A stretch of 64,000 nucleotides of DNA from Siphonodentalium dalli. Taxonomy: Eukaryota; Mollusca; Scaphopoda; Gadilida; Siphonodentaliidae. Positions 44,101 to 56,100 of this stretch are shown piece after piece. The stretch's first letter is position 1. Every line of letters begins with the position of its first letter. The DNA lies in contig CP136067.1 of assembly GCA_032622095.1 (NCBI GenBank), positions 98,570,707 through 98,634,706 on the forward strand, read 5' to 3'. The translations under genes and the position numbers were made by a program. Under the pieces are notes generated by a model. It saw only the letters and a list, made by a program, of their open reading frames with translations, ran no database searches and was not told the DNA's origin.

Positions 44101-47100
44101 GTCCCCAACATTGAGCGAATTACAGGCTTATGGAGTCCGGATGACCGCCGTGAACACCAAAGGAGACACCAGCGCATGGACACTAGCTCGTGCATACAAC
44201 CAATTACGGAACATCTGTAATAAACCATTGAATACGTGAACAAGAGAATCCTAATGAATCAGCGATCATTATGGACCATAAGCAGTCATTCAACAATTGA
44301 AAGGTCTAAATGAATCTCAACAATTGAAAGGTCTAAAGGAAGCTCCACAAGACAACCGTCGCTGTCAATGTGTCTCATGTCATGGAGAAGATAATGGGAA
44401 GAGAAGAAAGCAGATAGACCGTTTAGAAAGAAAGACTACTTCTAATCAACTGTCCGCTAAAGTAGTCAACAAGTGGTTGCAAGCCTTGAGATTCAATGAG
44501 AACCACGAAACTATGCTCGTAATGATGCTCGCGAACTTTTCAAAGTTCAGTGCTGTATGACCAACCTGATTCCGCATTTGATGCTCACAAAAGGCAATGC
44601 ATTTGGAGCCTGGCATTTATCTGTTTCACGATTTCAAGAAGGCTTCCATTTCCCAAACCTGGCGATATTCAACATGTTGAAATACCGGCTAGCTCCAAAG
44701 TTAAACCAACTAAGAAATCACAGGAAACATGCACCGTGATTGTGTACCCCTTCTGGGACGGATGGGGTACCCCTCCGAATGCACCTTGTTCTTGAGACAA
44801 CCATCGCCTGAAGTGCGAATCAAGTGGGCGGATCATATGATCTGGCATCCTACACCCAATGCTAGTGAATATCTCACACGAGGGGAAGCATCTGGCAAGG
44901 ATCTTCTGTCCGTAGGAAGAGCGTACAACGTTATTAATGTGAATCGTGAAGATAGGAAATCAGTTGCTTTCTGAAGATGAGCCTATGTCTAGGATGGATT
45001 CACATTGTATCAGTACCGCTCTTCGTGATATGACTGACCCATCATCCAAAGATTATTCCTGAAGACTATCGACACAGGCGATACTCTATTCCAGCCATGA
45101 CCACGACCTCTCAGGCGCCGGATGGCACATTGAAAGAAGCAACCACATATAAAGCAGGAAGTCTTTTGAATAACTAGTTCCCATGTCTCCAGGTTTGCAG
45201 TCCGATGGCCTAACCACTCGGCTACAGCGACACGTGTCTGCAACAGAGAACCCTAAACAACTATCTGAGCTCCCTCGTGAGCGCATTTCTCTTCTTCTTC
45301 ATTTCTCTTTTGTATGGGTGACCCCAAAGGAATGTCAAAAGCCTTTTTACCTCGGGGATAGAGCTACAGCGATGGGTTGTTAGGTGGGGCAGGATCCGAA
45401 GCATGCCTCCTACTTGAATGGCATCGTGGGAAAAAAAAAAATTATTGTGCATTGGAATTAAAAACCGAAGGTACTGGCTGCTGTTAATCAAAAGGCGGCC
45501 AGTAACTGAAATTCCAGGACCACGGATATGCAGTTGGCCAACAAGGAGGAAGCATGCTTGGGAATTTCGGCCCCAGCCCAAGCCCAGCAGGGACCGAAGG
45601 CATATAGGATTATAATAGGGACAGGGTGTTCTCACCCCCAGCGGTGCTGACCCCGAGATGGTGACTTGTAGCGATGGACGGCATGGTTCAAATGTTAGGT
45701 GAGAAGCACACGGTCGTACCTGGGCACGCCAACCCGCCAACGGCCGACCCGAGGGAGCAGATTGACGTCCCGTACGATAGTCCACGGATACCCACGACTT
45801 TTCTTCTTTTGTTTGTGTGGTTCTTCTTGGCTCTTCTTGGCTGCGGTGCCCTCACGTTCCGTGTTTGAGGTAACTATCGCCCCGAGTTGCTAAGCCAAGG
45901 AGGGGATCACTATTCTCTAGTGGCCAGTTCTCCGAGGCAGCGGTACCCTCGAAACGAGGAGAACAGCAGCTCTAGGGGAGCTACAGGGAAAGATCTTCTG
46001 GATCTGGTTCTTCTTACATACATCGTATCTGTATATATAACAGTGCAGGAACCATCTGGTTGTAGACGCACTGGTGCAGGTGCTACCATGGCCGAGTAAC
46101 GTTATAACCCTGTGGTGATTCCAGTAGCTTTCTTTAACGCGCACCCTCCGAGGCGTGTACACGGGTCAGCTATTAATGTCAGTGCCCGATCGGGCATCGT
46201 ACTGCACCCCCGACAACCTACCTGGACATGTGTTGTAATGGGGGGAAGCCGGCATTTTGCATTCGGATCTTTATTCAGAGATCTTGAATGAGACCTTTCA
46301 GCCTGACAAGCTTGGTATCTGACCGAGTTCTGACAATTGCTAACAATAAAAAACTACACCTGTTATTTTTATGTTGATAAGCACCTTGGCTGTGACAACT
46401 AACGGCAGTAAGCTAATCGATTGTTTTGCACGAAATCAATATTGTAACACAATTTTGTTAAGTTGAAACAACAATGAAAAAATAATTGACAAGTGTCAAT
46501 TTACACTCGTAGTATAACTAAACCTTGTAGCGACGAAGCCGTCAGAAGCCGAAAGTAAGTCACCTAATTTCGTGATACCGTTATCGCACAGGCCAGAGCA
46601 CGTGGTGCCTTCGCTTGGACCACGGAATACATTTCACATGTATGCAATAGATACTTGCAATAAAGATGAGCGTCTTTAATCATATCCAAATGTGCATATA
46701 TCATTCTGTCGTTCGTCAACGAATATAATTATTATGCCATTTTGAATTTATTAAAATTTGGAAAACAAAATAACTTTAAAACGAAAAGAGTTTCCACACC
46801 AATCCGGGATATATTGCATATCCTGACCATCCGTTTCACAAGATTTTAATACTGCTTCCGTCAGTTGTACACCTGACTACGACTGCTTTCTCTTATAAAT
46901 AAAATTGTAGCTACAATTTTATCAAGCCGTCAGACGGCCGAAAGTAAGTCACCGAATTTCGTGATACTGTTACTATGCAACCGCCGCACGTGGTAATTTG
47001 CTTCGACCATAGAAAATCTCTCATGCGTGCAATCGATTCTTGCTATAAAGATTCTGAGCGTCCTTAGTCATATCCAAATGTGCATCTGTTATTCGTCTGT

Positions 47101-50100
47101 TCCGTGACAAATAATATAAAGAATATAAAAGATGCCTTCGACAAGTTTCGTTTCATGTGGACTTGTCTGTTTAAAAACATGGATTGGATGACAAAATTAC
47201 GTATAGCAACGCGTAGTAAAGTGCACACAACAAATAATAATCAACGGAGATAATGTTTTTTGTATAACACAAAAAAAACAATATCAAGACTTATCTTCGT
47301 GTCCTTCCGTTAACAAGGGAAAAACTGGAAAAGCGATCTGGCAACAGAGCTTATATGGACATTTGGAGATGATGTCATCAGAGGTTACAGGTCAGGAAAC
47401 AGGATAAAAAGTACCATAGAATTTTCGTACCGGGTTTGTTAACCCTTCCTTGTTAATATTTTGGGAATATACCATATAGTTCAGTGGGCAAGATGGCTTT
47501 GACGGATATATTATAAACCCTGAGAGTAAGACCCTATAGATTCCCATTCACACACATGTAAGAACGTTGTTAAATTAATTAATCCCTGCAAATAAATGAA
47601 TGGGAATAGTGTAACTACCTAAATGTTCAGTTAACAGAAGATTACAACAGTCATCAAACTATACTCACACGAAATGAGCGTAACGCCAGTGCATCAGCGC
47701 TGTTTCCTTGAGCCCATGGAGACAGGAAAAGAAGCATTGTCTTATAAAGGTCAAAGTCCACTTTATACTGCTGATAATACGGGCGTGACGGGTCGTATTT
47801 CTCTGTCGTGTCGACAGCCTGCTGATTCGTCCGCCAATAATACGATGTCAGGTATTCCTCCTGTAAAGATAACATGCAGACAGAATATTAATTAAATTAC
47901 AAGCTTACCTACAAGTGTTTGTAAGGCTTGTCCTGATTGGTCAGTGCCTTTGTTTCCCCGAGGATATGTGGGTGTCATTTTGTTGTATAATCACCTCGGC
48001 TTTTCAGAACCATTATTATTGTAATCGAAGGTGCATCGGCTAAAATATTATACCACTTTAACCCTTTCTACACTAAATACTCATTGACGAGTAGTTCCCT
48101 TCATACATCGTTGAACTTACTATCTGAATGTTTCCCACCAGGAAACAGAAATTAGAGATTACCTTAAAGGCGATGAAGAGTTCCCGCAGCTCCTTGTCAT
48201 TAAACAGGGAATATGGAGCCACACTTCTCACCACATTCTTTGTCGTGCTATCCTCAATATTCTGTAAAAGAAAATAAAACCATTTATTACACTCCTTTGT
48301 GCGATTTCCATTAAACACGTCGTTAATTAAAAAATGGTAATGTCACAAGTGAATTACGTCATTTCTCGTGACGTCATTTACCTTACGTCGCTTACTGATC
48401 TGGAGTGAATTTCCGATAGTTGATCTTTCTCCACCTCGGGACTTCGTGCATTAATTCTGGGTATTTTAATCATATTTGGCGAACCAAATTTATGCAGAAG
48501 TGAAATAAATAGAGTAATCAATTAGTTCCGAGAATTACGCTAAATAATTCACTCGAGGCGAGAGACGTTTAGGTAACCGATGTTTAGGTACCGACGTCTC
48601 TCGTGAATTATTTAACGTAATTCTCGGAACCAATTAATTACTCCCTATTTATTACATTACCATGTGTGATTTATCTTGATTTCTTGAGTGATTATAAATG
48701 ATAATTTCAAACATGTAAGTGAATTGTGTCACTTGAACTAGCATGTTAGGTATTCATACACGCTATCGCAATATATGCGTCATGTGTATAATGGTGGTAC
48801 TATTCAGGTTTCTGGTTAATCAGATGCTTACAGCGGAATATTATAAACAGAATAATCACTTGATTGAACTGGTGACGTGAAATAATTCATTCGAGGCAGG
48901 GACTATTTTGTAAAACACTCAAGCACAATGTGCTCTCATTTGCCTCTCATGAATGATTTCACATCACCATTTCAATCAAGTGATTATTCACTATTTATTA
49001 CAAAGGAGATCACAGTTCATACAACAATCCTCGTCCCAGCTGTCAATATTTTCTAAGGGAGGTAACAACAAGAGGTACGCATCGGACATGCTGCAGTCAA
49101 GATGAGAAACTTTATCCTTGATTAGAACCCAAGAACAAATTTTTTTCAAAATCTGATAACATTCAAGCTTACGTCACAAAATGGACACAAATCCTGAAAT
49201 ATGATATTTGGCTAGGATTTGTATTCAAACTCATACAAGTTGCTGATGAGTAGAAGCCATTATAAAACTGGTTGAAATCAGATAATGTGAGTTGGAGTTA
49301 TCATGATTACAATGTGTAATAGACACCTGGTATACAATCCAGAGGCATAGCTCCATAAAAAAGTTCTAGCAGACTGGTTGTCAAATTTATTCAAGATATT
49401 CTTAAGTAGAATCCATGATCCAAATGTTGAATATAGTAATGATTGTTGGATGGACAGATGGATGGAGGGCTAAACCGTCATTCGTCAAACCATAGGTCGA
49501 TTCTTATTACACAACTCAACCAAGTATCTTCCATACGTTATATCCATACACAGATCTGAACTTCCATGGGATTTAGAATCAGTTTATGGTAGAGCATCCT
49601 TTTGCCATGAACCATATTCTGAGATCATCAAAGTTAGTATTTACCTGAACAACCTGCAGCCTGAATTTGAGCCTGAGTTTGTCGATTTCCTGATTGCTCA
49701 CGTCACCAAACTTCTTATAGCTTTCATCAATAAGTTCACCAACCTCAACGGACGGCTGCAAAAATAACAAATCAAGCACTTTATATGAATAGTTAAACCT
49801 GTCCAAACCAGACCCTCTACAATCCGAACCCCACTCCATTCCGAACGAATTGTTCGGTCCCGAATTTAACCAAGTGCATTGTCACTAATTATTACCTCTG
49901 TAATCCGAAACCTCTGTACTCCGAATACCGGACTGGTTTATTAGTCCGTAAGTGAACAAATACACTAATGTTTACCTCCAAAATCCGAACGCTTAAAGCG
50001 ATGGAAGAGGCCGAACGCAATCAGTTAAAAGGTAATGATGTGAACGTTTCCGCATTTGAATTGACCTGTGTTTGACCTCGATCACCATCAGTGGCAGCAG

Positions 50101-53100
50101 TTAGTTACAAACGGACGAAGTGTTCCTGGTACATTAATCAAATTTATTTACAAATTAAAACTAATATAATGCCTGAGAATAAAAAGATACTGCCGTATTT
50201 ATATTTTATCTTATTCTAAATAAATTCTGAAAGCGATACCAGACGAACGCGCGTGCACACATGTAATGTATTTCGTACTATTGAATAAGCGTACCAATTT
50301 ATTTAGCAGTATTTTGTATTGGCAAAACTTTGAAACAGATTAAAACAACAGGTGACTAATTAGATGCGCCTAAACCAGAATTGGTTACTGCACTGCACCA
50401 CCTTCAGATACATGCAGATACAGATAGATACATGTTTGCTTATATCACAAACTGATTGAACAATGGTGACTTCACAGGTAATTAGAGCAGTGACACATTG
50501 TTTTTACATCAGCTATTGTGCTGGAATGGACTCTTTGTTTTTACAACAATTGTCCAAACTAAACACTAATTCGCTAAAAGTACAGGACAGTGATTTATTG
50601 TTACCATCACAGTTTTATTAAATCAAATTATCACCATTAATGAGCCGTCGGGAAAACCGTCAACATTTTCAAAAACCACGAATCACCGTAAAATGTATCG
50701 TTTCCGTGTTTCCTGGTTTATCTATACATATATTTATTTCTTATTATAGCATGTTTATCTATTGCAATTTATGTTTATTTTGTAGTTTATTGAATAAAGT
50801 TTAAGTAATCAGTAATGAGGTGTTCGGGTCTCGATAACTCTTACTGACGGCGGCAATATATACCGCTGGTTTTGCGGACAGACAGAAGGGCCGGTCCAAA
50901 GGGTGTTCGGTTTAGAGAGGTTTTACTGTATATGTAAAATAAGAAATTGTTGAGTTCGCAGACATCAAAAGATGGCTACAAAATAACATATACAAGATGT
51001 ACTTGATGTACACCGAGTAAGTATGACTGATAATCACTCAGAATGCCAAAGCAATCTTAAAGTGGAGCTTAACTCAATGAATTTTAAAATTATTTTTCTT
51101 GCTATTGGGTTTGGGTCAAAGAAAATTACTGGAACATCATGTGTACTTATATTTGGACGTTTTTGCTGATACCACCAGCAATCGGCTTGTTTTTATAATT
51201 ATATTGAGCTGTATTATGGCATTAAGAGTGGCATTGTATTTCTCAGTCATTTATCTTCCACGATGATCATCATGGACGTGGGGCATTTATCTTCCACAAT
51301 GATCGTCAGGGACGGCATTTATCTTCCACAATGATCACCAGGGATGGCATTTATCTTCCATGATGATCGTCATGCATGGCATTTATCTTCCACAATGATC
51401 ACCAGGGATGGCATTTATCTTCCATGATGATCGTCATGCATGGCATTTATATTCCACGATGATTGTCATGCATGGCATTTATCTTCCACGATGATCCCAT
51501 GCATGGCATTTATCCTCCATGATGATCGTCAGGGACGGCATTTATCTTCCATGATGATCATCATGCATAGCATTTATCTTCCATGATGATCGTCATGCAA
51601 GGCATTTATCTTCCATGATGATCGTCATGCAAGGCATTTATCTTCCATGATGATCATCAGGGACGGCATTTATCTTCCATGATGATCATCAGGGACGGCA
51701 TTTAACTTCCATGATGATCGTCATGCATGGCATTTATCTTCCACAATGATCGTCAGGGACAGCATTTATCTTCCACAATGATCATCATAGACATGAGGCA
51801 TTTATCTTTCATGATGATTATCATGGAATCAGAGAAACAGGGCTTTGAAATAGGCAAAACAATCACACCCACTCTCTTTGTTCAGCATATGTTTTTTTGT
51901 ATTTAAGGACTATTTCTGTTGTCAAGTATCAGGTTGTCAGGCTATAATCATAGTACAGGGTGATGCATTAATTAGTATACATCACTATCCAATCTCAATT
52001 TATTCCACATAAACAAAGGGGGACGAGCTGACCATGAGGGATGTGCCAGCAAGAGAGGAGTAGGTTCGAATGGTGAGTATGGTGTGATGCATCATGTACT
52101 AACCTCTTGAAGTATGGACCACATGTTCATATGAGTATATGTATAATAAATAAAAGGTCGCAGACCACATGTCCCCCGACTCGAGTGGTAAACTTCATGA
52201 TTGGATTTGTTAGAAGGATACTATTTGCAACAATGTTATACAGTGTATAGATGTTGCAAACCACCGCAAAATTTCTTGGACAAAACAACCCGATGAACAA
52301 ACGCATGCAAAGGCGAAAAAAATGATATTTTTGTATTAGCTATATAGATGTTGCAAATCACCAACATGTTAGGAACAATATCCCAGAGTTTCAAATCTCT
52401 ACATTTAAAACTGTAGGAGGAGTTGATTACACCATGAAGGTACCCAATCTCATCCAAAAATGTTCCAAATTTTCTAAGTCGAAAACCCCCCAAAAATATG
52501 GAAAAAATGATATTTTTTATTAGCTATATAGATGTTGCAAATCACCAACATGTTAGGAACAATATCCCAGAGTTTCAAATCTCTACATTTAAAACTGTAG
52601 GAGGAGTTGATTACACCATGAAGGTACCCAATCTCATCCAAAAGGCAAAAATGTTCCAATTTTTCTAAGTCGAAAACCCCCCCAAAAATATGGAAAAAAT
52701 TATATTTTTGATTAGCTTTATAGATGTTGCAAATCACCAACATGTTAGGAACAATATCCCAGAGTTTCAAATCTCTACATTTAAAACTGTAGGAGGAATT
52801 GATTACACCATGAAGGTACCCAATCTCATCCAAAAGGCAAAAATGTTCCAAATTTTCTAAGTCGAAAACCCCCCCAAAAATATGGAAAAAATTATATTTT
52901 TGATTAGCTTTATAGATGTTGCAAATCACCAACATGTTAGGAACAATATCCAAGAGTTTCAAATCTCTACGTATAAAACTGTAGGAGGAGTTGATTACAC
53001 CATGAAGGTACCCAATCTCGGACGCACGGACGCACGGACGGACGGACGGACGAGGGTCATTTCTATAGTCCTCCGACGGAAACGTCAGGGGACAACTAAC

Positions 53101-56100
53101 CTCGGACTTCCTGAATGGACCGGATGACATTGTGTTTGTATGCATAAAGCAAAGTGGAGTCGACAGTCCGAACATAGGGCTCGTATGGACCCACACATAG
53201 TGAACTAACCTCGCACTTACTGAATGGACCAGACGACATTGTGTTTGTATGCATAAAGCAAAGTGGAGTCGACATTCTGAACATAGGGGTCGAATGGACC
53301 CACACATAGTGAACTAACCTCGGACTTCCTGAATGGACCAGACGACATTGTGTTCGTATGCATAACAGTTGGCATAATGGAGTCGACACTCTGAACATTC
53401 TCCAAGTAATTTCCTAATATGGACATAGCTTCACCATCGTCATTACATTTTAGAAGAGCGTATCTATTGCTATCCAATACACACAGCGCAATTTGGAATA
53501 TGACCTGCAAAATACACAGCACAATTTGAATATGACCTCAAAATACACAGCCCAATTTGGAATATGACCTGCAAAATATGAAGCGCAATTTGGAATATGA
53601 CCTTGAAACTATATACTTGAAATGAATAAAAATATCAATAATATATACATAAAAGAGAGAGAACTACCAGGTTGGTTTAGGTAAGTGATTATTGCATGAG
53701 AGTGATTGGCATAATTATACCCGAAGACTCAAGTGCGAGTGTGGCTCTATATCTATCACATAATCCGACCATTATTCCATTCATTAAACCAATTCTATAA
53801 TGATATACAATGGTCATTTTATAACTGTAAATAGTGCCAGGTGTACCCAAATGTATTATTGTTTCGCAAAATGACCTTTGGCTTTCGGCTTTTTCGTCTG
53901 TTTACATTCCGTATACTAAATTGATGTTTGTAACTATTTTTATTTAGTTTGAACAAATATTTCATTAAATTTAAGCCACTAAATAGTACATAGAGTCATA
54001 GTTATCTGGGACAATTTCTTTACATGGGCAAACAATGCATAGTTACGTGAAATGTCATCACAGGCCTTATAGAAGCCGCTGTTAATTACACATCACATTT
54101 ATTTATTTAAGTATGTTTTATAGAGGTTTTGGATCAAGTAATAAATAGAATATACAACTCGTCCCAGCAGTAAATTAGGTCTGGAACTTGCCAAAGACTC
54201 GGTCCAGGACCTAATTTACTCGAATCGTTTTGTAAATTTCGCTATAAACTGGGGACTTGTTGTAGATCCTCTATTTATTACATGCCCCATTCCCAAACAA
54301 AAGCAATATTTAACACGCTCTTCAAATTGACATTGTCCATAAGTTGGGTAATTCATCATTATATACCCCGATGATTTTACTCTCCATCATTATTGATACA
54401 TAGTTATGATAATCTACTAATTATTTTCAGATGGTTGCATTTTGGAACATGTTCATATAATAAGTGGGCTGATCACAAACTTGTATATAGGATATTATGA
54501 TAGCTTTAATATATGCAGACATGTTTTGAATGGTTAACCCTTTCATGATGGGAGCTTCCTGATTTTTGCGAAAGCCCTGTGCATTCTCTTATATATGTGA
54601 GTTTACCATAGTTCGCCTCACATATATAAGAGAATGCATTCGCCTAACAAATTTTATATTATTTTTTATAATTGTTAAAAAATGTAAGACAAAAATGAAA
54701 AAAATTATAAAAAATTGTTAAAGAATGTCAGAAATGATGATAAAAAATGATAAAAATTGTTAAAGAATGTAAGAAAAAATGATAAAAATTTATAAAGAAC
54801 GGAAGAAAAACGATAAAATAATAATAATTTTTTTTTTATAAAAATTTGTTAAGGAATGTAATAATAATTGATAAAAAATTATGAAAATTTGTTGGACCTA
54901 TGGTCAACTCGCATATATAGGAGAATGCATTGGCATAAGGTGCTTAATGTTGTGCCAGCGCAGCTCCCGTCATCAAATGGTTAAAGCCATACAACCATTT
55001 GAACCACAGCCAGGTAAGCAAACAGATTTTTTTATTTTATAAACTGAACAAACTTACTTTTGCTCCATCATAGAAGAAACAGTCGAGTATATCTACAGCA
55101 CAGTTGAAAGGCATGACACTATAATAATAAATAACACATTATCAGTAAAATGAAAGGCATGACACTATAATAAGAAATAACACATTATTAATTAAAGCCA
55201 CATGGCAGTTTTGGCTCCAAAATGAAAGGAATAATATTTGCTTTTTAAATTTCCTGGTATCAAAATTGGTTGATAAATACTTGAACTACCTTTCTACGAA
55301 CATTATATGTCCCAGAAAGACGCATTGAAGTCATAAAAAACAGCCATTTGTATTTAATACAAAACTATTAAAAAAAATATTCACGAACTGCTTTCTCATC
55401 ATTTTAATTTACAAATTTGTTGAAGGGTGTATCTAATGAAGTGTACTTACCTGAGAAATATAGTAAGGAACCAGGAGAGATATCATACTGAGAAGTCTGA
55501 GCGTATCTAATGAAGTGTACTTACCTGAGAAATATAGTAAGGAACCAGGAGAGAGATATCATACTAAGAAGTCCGAGCGTATCTAATGAAGTGTACTTAC
55601 CTGAGAAATATAGTAAGGAACCAGGAGAGAGATATCATACTAAGAAGTCCGAGCGTATCTAACTTCTGATAAAGACTAGGAAGATACTCCTTAATCAATT
55701 CCTCAAAAACACCTGCAAGTGGAAGAAAACAAATCATGTTGACCACTCAAACATGGCTGCAAGTGTATACAATACCATTATCAAGTGTATACAATATCAT
55801 TATCAATTAGAATTTATTTTAAACAGCGGCATATCGAATCCATTGTTCGTCAGTGAACTTTGCAAACTAGTCAACAAGAACAAGAGTTTACCAAGCCTGA
55901 GTTTAGTGTGTCATTTGCAGAATGAGGTCCCCAGAGGGTGAATTTAGTGATGCTAGCTAGCTATGAGGGATAGCGTCACTAAATTCACCCTCTGGGGACC
56001 TCATTCTGCAAATTACAGGCACACTAAACTCAGGCTTGGAGTTTACCTTGATGAATTAGAGAACCAACAACTTTAGTGTTGTAATAATCTGGGAGGAGTC

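Larger units (their letters stand above)
42803..47512. mobile_element. 4.7-kb block bounded by ~195-bp inverted repeats
   Basis: 42803-42998 and 47317-47512 match in inverted orientation through CACTGAACTATATGGTATAT, TCCCAAAATATTAACAAGGA, GACCTGTAACCTCTGATGAC and CATATAAGCTCTGTTGCCAG. A shorter inverted copy of the outer end lies at 43050-43113, so the left boundary is itself a foldback. Inside: a 23-C run (43491-43513), a tRNA-like segment (45170-45240) and a ~390-bp direct duplication (46525-47115). Short frames such as 44297-44560 show a [10 protein letters not shown] start but no known transposase. It could be one transposon or two opposed copies of a short repeat with filler between. Confidence 0.6.

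Noticed and set aside
45261-45785. 174-residue open frame on the minus strand in the 4.7-kb block
   Set aside because: No family signature, no splice context and no conserved motif; GC-richer sequence gives long chance frames on both strands here.
52474-53307. 277-residue open frame on the minus strand
   Set aside because: It crosses the 180-bp tandem repeat and the two copied edges of a TBC1D9-like exon; the repeats are a multiple of three or happen to stay open. No independent gene.
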